A stretch of DNA of 64,000 nucleotides from Desmodus rotundus. Its lineage: Eukaryota; Chordata; Mammalia; Chiroptera; Phyllostomidae. Below the pieces are notes generated by a model. That model had not been told where the DNA came from. It worked only from the letters and a program-made list of their open reading frames with translations, and did no database searches. Of the stretch, positions 50,031 through 62,042 are shown piece by piece (the first letter of the stretch is position 1; the number at the start of each line of letters is the position of its first letter). The stretch covers positions 18,552 to 82,551 of the forward strand of contig NW_026527301.1 of NCBI RefSeq assembly GCF_022682495.2, read 5' to 3'. The translations under genes and the position numbers were made by a program.

Positions 50031-52031
50031 GACAATGAGCTGCGCGTGTGGGCTTTTCGCCGCTCTCTTTGTTCCAGCCAAATAGCAGAGTCCGAAGATT
50101 TCCTGCAGCTACTGCCTACTATGTCTTGTGGACAAAACTGTTTGTCGAACCTAGATATGCACATGAAGCTCACAGTCCACTGACTCTTTTCGACTGAATT
50201 TCCTTCTGCTAGAACAGCAAGGAATTCGTGCCCAGCTTCCAAACAACAAGGGAATCAGGATGTTTCACACAAGTGCCTTATTAGCAAATCTCATCTCCAG
50301 CGGGTAACACTAGGTCAATGGACTCGGTTCAGTAGAGTGCGAAATGTAGCGGGTGCCGACAGAACCGGCCGACTTAGAAAGTCTCTTCTATGGGTTTTCT
50401 GTATGATCATCTCGGCGGTAACGTTGCTAGCCAGAGAGTTCCGGAATCACGTTCCCCAAACCGTGTGAGTGAACGGAAGCACAGGACTATGCCAACTATG
50501 AACTAGAGTAAGCTGGGCTACCACTGTTTTCGCCAAATTGTGCGTGCTGCGAGGAAAGCGTATCCGGACGTTGGAAGGCCGCTAGGCCATGCTACGTGAC
50601 TTGGACTCCAAGTCTCTGAAGATCTAAGGGAATATGAATCCCAGAGTAGCCTGTGGGGCTCCCAGTGGAAGATAATACATTCGTGAGGATATGTTTGCTC
50701 CTCAAAATCACTCGGGAATCAACCTATTTCGTAGGAAGCGGGTTTTTTCCCCAAAGCCGTCTCCGGGTTCAGCGTCTTCTCAATGTTCCCATCTCGGTAG
50801 TAGATGTGATGGGAGAAGAAGACTGTAGCCTAAGAAACCATGGAGGCAATACTACGTCCCTCGGACTCCACCCGTTCGTGAAGCGTTCAAGGAGGAAGAA
50901 GCGAAAAGTACCTCAATGGCCTACCAGGGCATTCATTCCACTCTGAGAATACAGCAGTGAAGAGTTTGCGCTCCCATGCGTCATTCAGGGATTATATCAA
51001 GTCGTGCGAAAAGTGTCCTCAACACTAGCCATCCTCACTATTTGACGTGTTATCAATGTTCTCATTGCAGTAGGAGATGAAAGCGGTGGTGTCTCACATA
51101 GTACGTACTCTTGTCAGCATCCTGTCCAAGTACCTTGCTGCAATATAGGATCTCTGGCTCGTGTCATAGCCCAAGAGCTACGGAGATGATTTCCCGTCCG
51201 CAAAGGAGGGAGGGCTAGCATAGCACTTTGTGATCCTTGCAGGGGAATGAGCTTCCACAGTAGCGTTTTCTCCTAGGTCCTTTTTCCATCAGAAAAGCGT
51301 AGCCCCAGGAAGAAGAGAAGCCACAGCCTACTGCCTCACTTGGACCATACAGTGTTTGTAACGTAGCAATGCATGCGCAGCTAGCAGTCCCCTTACTCTA
51401 CTCGCGTAACTTTCTCTCACACAGCACAGGAGTGAACGGTTTGAAAGCTGCCAAGTTACTCGGGAACGAACATGTTCCTGAGAAGTGGCGTTCAGCAAAA
51501 ACGCGGCACTAGATCCATGTGCTCCTATCAGGTGAATTGGAAATGAGTGCCTTGTACCATATCACATACCCTCTCCAGAACCTATGACCAGCTATTTTGC
51601 TCTGTTATCATTTACCTTGCTGTGTTTGAGTGCAAGGATGTACAGAATCACTTTCTCATCATGAACGCACTCAGTGAAAGCACAGAACTATGACCGCTGT
51701 GAAATACACTTTCTTGTAACTGCGGCCGTCAGCTAGCTTTAGCCCTAGACCTCAACCTACCTGTAACATGAACCCAAACCCTAACCCTAACCCTATCGCA
51801 AACCCTGTTCCTAACCCTAACCCTAACCCTACCCTTAACCCTAACCCTAACCCTAATAATAAAGCTCACCCTTACCGTAATCCTAATGCTAGCCCTAACC
51901 CTAACTGTATCTTTAAACGGGAGGTGTCTGATATATCAGAGCTTTGCGTTGTGTCCTAACCAAAATGCTACTGAAATCATTTTCCATCGGCAGTGAACGA
52001 ACAGGAACATAGCAGCATCTGAACTTTGCAG
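50031..52031 (+). repeat. Satellite unit 26 (2,001 bp)
   Basis: CENP-B-box-like site at 50727-50743, telomere-like block at 51771-51905. I saw no private variant; it is nearly identical to unit 25. Confidence 0.97.
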
Positions 52032-54032
52032 GACAATGAGCTGCGCGTGTGGGCTTTTGGCCGCTCTCTTTGTTCCAGCCAAATAGCAGAGTCCGAAGAT
52101 TTCCTGCAGCTACTGCCTACTATGTCTTGTGGACAAAACTGTTTGTCGAACCTAGATATGCACATGAAGCTCACAGTCCACTGACTCTTTTCGACTGAAT
52201 TTCCTTCTGCTAGAACAGCAAGGAATTCGTGCCCAGCTTCCAAACAACAAGGGAATCAGGATGTTTCACACAAGTGCCTTATTAGCAAATCTCATCTCCA
52301 GCGGGTAACACTAGGTCAATGGACTCGGTTCAGTAGAGTGCGAAATGTAGCGGGTGCCGACAGAACCGGCCGACTTAGAAAGTCTCTTCTATGGGTTTTC
52401 TGTATGATCATCTCGGCGGTAACGTTGCTAGCCAGAGAGTTCCGGAATCACGTTCCCCAAACCGTGTGAGTGAACGGAAGCACAGGACTATGCCAACTAT
52501 GAACTAGAGTAAGCTGGGCTACCACTGTTTTCGCCAAATTGTGCGTGCTGCGAGGAAAGCGTATCCGGACGTTGGAAGGCCGCTAGGCCATGCTACGTGA
52601 CTTGGACTCCAAGTCTCTGAAGATCTAAGGGAATATGAATCCCAGAGTAGCCTGTGGGGCTCCCAGTGGAAGATAATACATTCGTGAGGATATGTTTGCT
52701 CCTCAAAATCACTCGGGAATCAACCTATTTCGTAGGAAGCGGGTTTTTTCCCCAAAGCCGTCTCCGGGTTCAGCGTCTTCTCAATGTTCCCATCTCGGTA
52801 GTAGATGTGATGGGAGAAGAAGACTGTAGCCTAAGAAACCATGGAGGCAATACTACGTCCCTCGGACTCCACCCGTTCGTGAAGCGTTCAAGGAGGAAGA
52901 AGCGAAAAGTACCTCAATGGCCTACCAGGGCATTCATTCCACTCTGAGAATACAGCAGTGAAGAGTTTGCGCTCCCATGCGTCATTCAGGGATTATATCA
53001 AGTCGTGCGAAAAGTGTCCTCAACACTAGCCATCCTCACTATTTGACGTGTTATCAATGTTCTCATTGCAGTAGGAGATGAAAGCGGTGGTGTCTCACAT
53101 AGTACGTACTCTTGTCAGCATCCTGTCCAAGTACCTTGCTGCAATATAGGATCTCTGGCTCGTGTCATAGCCCAAGAGCTACGGAGATGATTTCCCGTCC
53201 GCAAAGGAGGGAGGGCTAGCATAGCACTTTGTGATCCTTGCAGGGGAATGAGCTTCCACAGTAGCGTTTTCTCCTAGGTCCTTTTTCCATCAGAAAAGCG
53301 TAGCCCCAGGAAGAAGAGAAGCCACAGCCTACTGCCTCACTTGGACCATACAGTGTTTGTAACGTAGCAATGCATGCGCAGCTAGCAGTCCCCTTACTCT
53401 ACTCGCGTAACTTTCTCTCACACAGCACAGGAGTGAACGGTTTGAAAGCTGCCAAGTTACTCGGGAACGAACATGTTCCTGAGAAGTGGCGTTCAGCAAA
53501 AACGCGGCACTAGATCCATGTGCTCCTATCAGGTGAATTGGAAATGAGTGCCTTGTACCATATCACATACCCTCTCCAGAACCTATGACCAGCTATTTTG
53601 CTCTGTTATCATTTACCTTGCTGTGTTTGAGTGCAAGGATGTACAGAATCACTTTCTCATCATGAACGCACTCAGTGAAAGCACAGAACTATGACCGCTG
53701 TGAAATACACTTTCTTGTAACTGCGGCCGTCAGCTAGCTTTAGCCCTAGACCTCAACCTACCTGTAACATGAACCCAAACCCTAACCCTAACCCTATCGC
53801 AAACCCTGTTCCTAACCCTAACCCTAACCCTACCCTTAACCCTAACCCTAACCCTAATAATAAAGCTCACCCTTACCGTAATCCTAATGCTAGCCCTAAC
53901 CCTAACTGTATCTTTAAACGGGAGGTGTCTGATATATCAGAGCTTTGCGTTGTGTCCTAACCAAAATGCTACTGAAATCATTTTCCATCGGCAGTGAACG
54001 AACAGGAACATAGCAGCATCTGAACTTTGCAG
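52032..54032 (+). repeat. Satellite unit 27 (2,001 bp)
   Basis: CENP-B-box-like site at 52728-52744, telomere-like block at 53772-53906. The position-28 site switches back to G here and stays G to the window end. CCTATGACC near 53582 is the last in the array. Confidence 0.97.
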
Positions 54033-56033
54033 GACAATGAGCTGCGCGTGTGGGCTTTTGGCCGCTCTCTTTGTTCCAGCCAAATAGCAGAGTCCGAAGA
54101 TTTCCTGCAGCTACTGCCTACTATGTCTTGTGGACAAAACTGTTTGTCGAACCTAGATATGCACATGAAGCTCACAGTCCACTGACTCTTTTCGACTGAA
54201 TTTCCTTCTGCTAGAACAGCAAGGAATTCGTGCCCAGCTTCCAAACAACAAGGGAATCAGGATGTTTCACACAAGTGCCTTATTAGCAAATCTCATCTCC
54301 AGCGGGTAACACTAGGTCAATGGACTCGGTTCAGTAGAGTGCGAAATGTAGCGGGTGCCGACAGAACCGGCCGACTTAGAAAGTCTCTTCTATGGGTTTT
54401 CTGTATGATCATCTCGGCGGTAACGTTGCTAGCCAGAGAGTTCCGGAATCACGTTCCCCAAACCGTGTGAGTGAACGGAAGCACAGGACTATGCCAACTA
54501 TGAACTAGAGTAAGCTGGGCTACCACTGTTTTCGCCAAATTGTGCGTGCTGCGAGGAAAGCGTATCCGGACGTTGGAAGGCCGCTAGGCCATGCTACGTG
54601 ACTTGGACTCCAAGTCTCTGAAGATCTAAGGGAATATGAATCCCAGAGTAGCCTGTGGGGCTCCCAGTGGAAGATAATACATTCGTGAGGATATGTTTGC
54701 TCCTCAAAATCACTCGGGAATCAACCTATTTCGTAGGAAGCGGGTTTTTTCCCCAAAGCCGTCTCCGGGTTCAGCGTCTTCTCAATGTTCCCATCTCGGT
54801 AGTAGATGTGATGGGAGAAGAAGACTGTAGCCTAAGAAACCATGGAGGCAATACTACGTCCCTCGGACTCCACCCGTTCGTGAAGCGTTCAAGGAGGAAG
54901 AAGCGAAAAGTACCTCAATGGCCTACCAGGGCATTCATTCCACTCTGAGAATACAGCACTGAAGAGTTTGCGCTCCCATGCGTCATTCAGGGATTATATC
55001 AAGTCGTGCGAAAAGTGTCCTCAACACTAGCCATCCTCACTATTTGACGTGTTATCAATGTTCTCATTGCAGTAGGAGATGAAAGCGGTGGTGTCTCACA
55101 TAGTACGTACTCTTGTCAGCATCCTGTCCAAGTACCTTGCTGCAATATAGGATCTCTGGCTCGTGTCATAGCCCAAGAGCTACGGAGATGATTTCCCGTC
55201 CGCAAAGGAGGGAGGGCTAGCATAGCACTTTGTGATCCTTGCAGGGGAATGAGCTTCCACAGTAGCGTTTTCTCCTAGGTCCTTTTTCCATCAGAAAAGC
55301 GTAGCCCCAGGAAGAAGAGAAGCCACAGCCTACTGCCTCACTTGGACCATACAGTGTTTGTAACGTAGCAATGCATGCGCAGCTAGCAGTCCCCTTACTC
55401 TACTCGCGTAACTTTCTCTCACACAGCACAGGAGTGAACGGTTTGAAAGCTGCCAAGTTACTCGGGAACGAACATGTTCCTGAGAAGTGGCGTTCAGCAA
55501 AAACGCGGCACTAGATCCATGTGCTCCTATCAGGTGAATTGGAAATGAGTGCCTTGTACCATATCACATACCCTCTCCAGAACCTCTGACCAGCTATTTT
55601 GCTCTGTTATCATTTACCTTGCTGTGTTTGAGTGCAAGGATGTACAGAATCACTTTCTCATCATGAACGCACTCAGTGAAAGCACAGAACTATGACCGCT
55701 GTGAAATACACTTTCTTGTAACTGCGGCCGTCAGCTAGCTTTAGCCCTAGACCTCAACCTACCTGTAACATGAACCCAAACCCTAACCCTAACCCTATCG
55801 CAAACCCTGTTCCTAACCCTAACCCTAACCCTACCCTTAACCCTAACCCTAACCCTAATAATAAAGCTCACCCTTACCGTAATCCTAATGCTAGCCCTAA
55901 CCCTAACTGTATCTTTAAACGGGAGGTGTCTGATATATCAGAGCTTTGCGTTGTGTCCTAACCAAAATGCTACTGAAATCATTTTCCATCGGCAGTGAAC
56001 GAACAGGAACATAGCAGCATCTGAACTTTGCAG
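54033..56033 (+). repeat. Satellite unit 28 (2,001 bp)
   Basis: CENP-B-box-like site at 54729-54745, telomere-like block at 55773-55907. It has the CACTG variant near 54957 and matches unit 1 downstream of its start. Confidence 0.97.
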
Positions 56034-58034
56034 GACAATGAGCTGCGCGTGTGGGCTTTTGGCCGCTCTCTTTGTTCCAGCCAAATAGCAGAGTCCGAAG
56101 ATTTCCTGCAGCTACTGCCTACTATGTCTTGTGGACAAAACTGTTTGTCGAACCTAGATATGCACATGAAGCTCACAGTCCACTGACTCTTTTCGACTGA
56201 ATTTCCTTCTGCTAGAACAGCAAGGAATTCGTGCCCAGCTTCCAAACAACAAGGGAATCAGGATGTTTCACACAAGTGCCTTATTAGCAAATCTCATCTC
56301 CAGCGGGTAACACTAGGTCAATGGACTCGGTTCAGTAGAGTGCGAAATGTAGCGGGTGCCGACAGAACCGGCCGACTTAGAAAGTCTCTTCTATGGGTTT
56401 TCTGTATGATCATCTCGGCGGTAACGTTGCTAGCCAGAGAGTTCCGGAATCACGTTCCCCAAACCGTGTGAGTGAACGGAAGCACAGGACTATGCCAACT
56501 ATGAACTAGAGTAAGCTGGGCTACCACTGTTTTCGCCAAATTGTGCGTGCTGCGAGGAAAGCGTATCCGGACGTTGGAAGGCCGCTAGGCCATGCTACGT
56601 GACTTGGACTCCAAGTCTCTGAAGATCTAAGGGAATATGAATCCCAGAGTAGCCTGTGGGGCTCCCAGTGGAAGATAATACATTCGTGAGGATATGTTTG
56701 CTCCTCAAAATCACTCGGGAATCAACCTATTTCGTAGGAAGCGGGTTTTTTCCCCAAAGCCGTCTCCGGGTTCAGCGTCTTCTCAATGTTCCCATCTCGG
56801 TAGTAGATGTGATGGGAGAAGAAGACTGTAGCCTAAGAAACCATGGAGGCAATACTACGTCCCTCGGACTCCACCCGTTCGTGAAGCGTTCAAGGAGGAA
56901 GAAGCGAAAAGTACCTCAATGGCCTACCAGGGCATTCATTCCACTCTGAGAATACAGCAGTGAAGAGTTTGCGCTCCCATGCGTCATTCAGGGATTATAT
57001 CAAGTCGTGCGAAAAGTGTCCTCAACACTAGCCATCCTCACTATTTGACGTGTTATCAATGTTCTCATTGCAGTAGGAGATGAAAGCGGTGGTGTCTCAC
57101 ATAGTACGTACTCTTGTCAGCATCCTGTCCAAGTACCTTGCTGCAATATAGGATCTCTGGCTCGTGTCATAGCCCAAGAGCTACGGAGATGATTTCCCGT
57201 CCGCAAAGGAGGGAGGGCTAGCATAGCACTTTGTGATCCTTGCAGGGGAATGAGCTTCCACAGTAGCGTTTTCTCCTAGGTCCTTTTTCCATCAGAAAAG
57301 CGTAGCCCCAGGAAGAAGAGAAGCCACAGCCTACTGCCTCACTTGGACCATACAGTGTTTGTAACGTAGCAATGCATGCGCAGCTAGCAGTCCCCTTACT
57401 CTACTCGCGTAACTTTCTCTCACACAGCACAGGAGTGAACGGTTTGAAAGCTGCCAAGTTACTCGGGAACGAACATGTTCCTGAGAAGTGGCGTTCAGCA
57501 AAAACGCGGCACTAGATCCATGTGCTCCTATCAGGTGAATTGGAAATGAGTGCCTTGTACCATATCACATACCCTCTCCAGAACCTCTGACCAGCTATTT
57601 TGCTCTGTTATCATTTACCTTGCTGTGTTTGAGTGCAAGGATGTACAGAATCACTTTCTCATCATGAACGCACTCAATGAAAGCACAGAACTATGACCGC
57701 TGTGAAATACACTTTCTTGTAACTGCGGCCGTCAGCTAGCTTTAGCCCTAGACCTCAACCTACCTGTAACATGAACCCAAACCCTAACCCTAACCCTATC
57801 GCAAACCCTGTTCCTAACCCTAACCCTAACCCTACCCTTAACCCTAACCCTAACCCTAATAATAAAGCTCACCCTTACCGTAATCCTAATGCTAGCCCTA
57901 ACCCTAACTGTATCTTTAAACGGGAGGTGTCTGATATATCAGAGCTTTGCGTTGTGTCCTAACCAAAATGCTACTGAAATCATTTTCCATCGGCAGTGAA
58001 CGAACAGGAACATAGCAGCATCTGAACTTTGCAG
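56034..58034 (+). repeat. Satellite unit 29 (2,001 bp)
   Basis: CENP-B-box-like site at 56730-56746, telomere-like block at 57774-57908. A at 57677 is shared only with unit 2 at this site among ordinary units (units 10 and 18 have it within their divergent patch). Confidence 0.97.
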
Positions 58035-60035
58035 GACAATGAGCTGCGCGTGTGGGCTTTTGGCCGCTCTCTTTGTTCCAGCCAAATAGCAGAGTCCGAA
58101 GATTTCCTGCAGCTACTGCCTACTATGTCTTGTGGACAAAACTGTTTGTCGAACCTAGATATGCACATGAAGCTCACAGTCCACTGACTCTTTTCGACTG
58201 AATTTCCTTCTGCTAGAACAGCAAGGAATTCGTGCCCAGCTTCCAAACAACAAGGGAATCAGGATGTTTCACACAAGTGCCTTATTAGCAAATCTCATCT
58301 CCAGCGGGTAACACTAGGTCAATGGACTCGGTTCAGTAGAGTGCGAAATGTAGCGGGTGCCGACAGAACCGGCCGACTTAGAAAGTCTCTTCTATGGGTT
58401 TTCTGTATGATCATCTCGGCGGTAACGTTGCTAGCCAGAGAGTTCCGGAATCACGTTCCCCAAACCGTGTGAGTGAACGGAAGCACAGGACTATGCCAAC
58501 TATGAACTAGAGTAAGCTGGGCTACCACTGTTTTCGCCAAATTGTGCGTGCTGCGAGGAAAGCGTATCCGGACGTTGGAAGGCCGCTAGGCCATGCTACG
58601 TGACTTGGACTCCAAGTCTCTGAAGATCTAAGGGAATATGAATCCCAGAGTAGCCTGTGGGGCTCCCAGTGGAAGATAATACATTCGTGAGGATATGTTT
58701 GCTCCTCAAAATCACTCGGGAATCAACCTATTTCGTAGGAAGCGGGTTTTTTCCCCAAAGCCGTCTCCGGGTTCAGCGTCTTCTCAATGTTCCCATCTCG
58801 GTAGTAGATGTGATGGGAGAAGAAGACTGTAGCCTAAGAAACCATGGAGGCAATACTACGTCCCTCGGACTCCACCCGTTCGTGAAGCGTTCAAGGAGGA
58901 AGAAGCGAAAAGTACCTCAATGGCCTACCAGGGCATTCATTCCACTCTGAGAATACAGCACTGAAGAGTTTGCGCTCCCATGCGTCATTCAGGGATTATA
59001 TCAAGTCGTGCGAAAAGTGTCCTCAACACTAGCCATCCTCACTATTTGACGTGTTATCAATGTTCTCATTGCAGTAGGAGATGAAAGCGGTGGTGTCTCA
59101 CATAGTACGTACTCTTGTCAGCATCCTGTCCAAGTACCTTGCTGCAATATAGGATCTCTGGCTCGTGTCATAGCCCAAGAGCTACGGAGATGATTTCCCG
59201 TCCGCAAAGGAGGGAGGGCTAGCATAGCACTTTGTGATCCTTGCAGGGGAATGAGCTTCCACAGTAGCGTTTTCTCCTAGGTCCTTTTTCCATCAGAAAA
59301 GCGTAGCCCCAGGAAGAAGAGAAGCCACAGCCTACTGCCTCACTTGGACCATACAGTGTTTGTAACGTAGCAATGCATGCGCAGCTAGCAGTCCCCTTAC
59401 TCTACTCGCGTAACTTTCTCTCACACAGCACAGGAGTGAACGGTTTGAAAGCTGCCAAGTTACTCGGGAACGAACATGTTCCTGAGAAGTGGCGTTCAGC
59501 AAAAACGCGGCACTAGATCCATGTGCTCCTATCAGGTGAATTGGAAATGAGTGCCTTGTACCATATCACATACCCTCTCCAGAACCTCTGACCAGCTATT
59601 TTGCTCTGTTATCATTTACCTTGCTGTGTTTGAGTGCAAGGATGTACAGAATCACTTTCTCATCATGAACGCACTCAGTGAAAGCACAGAACTATGACCG
59701 CTGTGAAATACACTTTCTTGTAACTGCGGCCGTCAGCTAGCTTTAGCCCTAGACCTCAACCTACCTGTAACATGAACCCAAACCCTAACCCTAACCCTAT
59801 CGCAAACCCTGTTCCTAACCCTAACCCTAACCCTACCCTTAACCCTAACCCTAACCCTAATAATAAAGCTCACCCTTACCGTAATCCTAATGCTAGCCCT
59901 AACCCTAACTGTATCTTTAAACGGGAGGTGTCTGATATATCAGAGCTTTGCGTTGTGTCCTAACCAAAATGCTACTGAAATCATTTTCCATCGGCAGTGA
60001 ACGAACAGGAACATAGCAGCATCTGAACTTTGCAG
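58035..60035 (+). repeat. Satellite unit 30 (2,001 bp)
   Basis: CENP-B-box-like site at 58731-58747, telomere-like block at 59775-59909. It has the CACTG variant near 58960. This is the last unit free of single-base indels. Confidence 0.97.
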
Positions 60036-62042
60036 GACAATGAGCTGCGCGTGTGGGCTTTTGGCCGCTCTCTTTGTTCCAGCCAAATAGCAGAGTCCGA
60101 AGATTTCCTGCAGCTACTGCCTACTATGTCTTGTGGACAAAACTGTTTGTCGAACCTAGATATGCACATGAAGCTCACAGTCCACTGACTCTTTTCGACT
60201 GAATTTCCTTCTGCTAGAACAGCAAGGAATTCGTGCCCAGCTTCCAAACAACAAGGGAATCAGGATGTTTCACACAAGTGCCTTATTAGCAAATCTCATC
60301 TCCAGCGGGTAACACTAGGTCAATGGACTCGGTTCAGTAGAGTGCGAAATGTAGCGGGTGCCGACAGAAACCGGCCGACTTAGAAAGTCTCTTCTATGGG
60401 TTTTCTGTATGATCATCTCGGCGGTAACGTTGCTAGCCAGAGAGTTCCGGAATCACGTTCCCCAAACCGTGTGAGTGAACGGAAGCACAGGACTATGCCA
60501 ACTATGAACTAGAGTAAGCTGGGCTACCACTGTTTTCGCCAAATTGTGCGTGCTGCGAGGAAAGCGTATCCGGACGTTGGAAGGCCGCTAGGCCATGCTA
60601 CGTGACTTGGACTCCAAGTCTCTGAAGATCTAAGGGAATATGAATCCCAGAGTAGCCTGTGGGGCTCCCAGTGGAAGATAATACATTCGTGAGGATATGT
60701 TTGCTCCTCAAAATCACTCGGGAATCAACCTATTTCGTAGGAAGCGGGTTTTTTCCCCAAAGCCGTCTCCGGGTTCAGCGTCTTCTCAATGTTCCCATCT
60801 CGGTAGTAGATGTGATGGGAGAAGAAGACTGTAGCCTAAGAAACCATGGAGGCAATACTACGTCCCTCGGACTCCACCCGTTCGTGAAGCGTTCAAGGAG
60901 GAAGAAGCGAAAAGTACCTCAATGGCCTACCAGGGCATTCATTCCACTCTGAGAATACAGCACTGAAGAGTTTGCGCTCCCATGCGTCATTCAGGGATTA
61001 TATCAAGTCGTGCGAAAAGTGTCCTCAACACTAGCCATCCTCACTATTTGACGTGTTATCAATGTTCTCATTGCAGTAGGAGATGAAAGCGGTGGTGTCT
61101 CACATAGTACGTACTCTTGTCAGCATCCTGTCCAAGTACCTTGCTGCAATATAGGATCTCTGGCTCGTGTCATAGCCCAAGAGCTACGGAGATGATTTCC
61201 CGTCCGCAAAGGAGGGAGGGCTAGCATAGCACTTTGTGATCCTTGCAGGGGGAATGAGCTTCCACAGTAGCGTTTTCTCCTAGGTCCTTTTTCCATCAGA
61301 AAAGCGTAGCCCCAGGAAGAAGAGAAGCCACAGCCTACTGCCTCACTTGGACCATACAGTGTTTGTAACGTAGCAATGCATGCCGCAGCTAGCAGTCCCC
61401 TTACTCTACTCGCGTAACTTTCTCTCACACAGCACAGGAGTGAACGGTTTGAAAGCTGCCAAGTTACTCGGGAACGAACATGTTCCTGAGAAGTGGCGTT
61501 CAGCAAAAACGCGGGCACTAGATCCATGTGCTCCTATCAGGTGAATTGGAAATGAGTGCCTTGTACCATATCACATACCCTCCTCCAGAACCTCTGATCA
61601 GCTATTTTGCTGTGTTATCATTTACCTTGCTGTGTTTGAGTGCAAGGATGTACAGAATCACTTTCTCATCATGAACGCACTCAGTGAAAGCACAGAACTA
61701 TGACCGCTGTGAAATACACTTTCTTGTAACTGCGGCCGTCAGCTAGCTTTAGCCCTAGACCTCAACCTACCTGTAACATGAACCCAAACCCTAACCCTAA
61801 CCCTATCGCAAACCCTGTTCCTAACCCTAACCCTAACCCTACCCTTAACCCTAACCCCTAACCCTAATAATAAAGCTCACCCTTACCGTAATCCTAATGC
61901 TAGCCCTAACCCTAACTGTATCTTTAAACGGGAGGTGTCTGATATATCAGAGCTTTGCGTTGTGTCCTAACCAAAATGCTACTGAAATCATTTTCCATCG
62001 GCAGTGAACGAACAGGAACATAGCAGCATCTGAACTTTGCAG
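60036..62042 (+). repeat. Satellite unit 31 (2,007 bp, six +1 indels)
   Basis: CENP-B-box-like site at 60733-60749, telomere-like block at 61781-61916. Six extra single bases account exactly for the 6-bp excess: A near 60370, G in 61248-61252, C near 61384, G in 61513-61515, C near 61582 and C in 61855-61858. They create a longer open frame on the minus strand that is not biological. Confidence 0.96.

Noticed and set aside
61120..61527. 135-codon minus-strand open frame, longest in the window
   Set aside because: It exists only because of extra single bases in unit 31. The same region in other units has stops, and the indels look like consensus errors.
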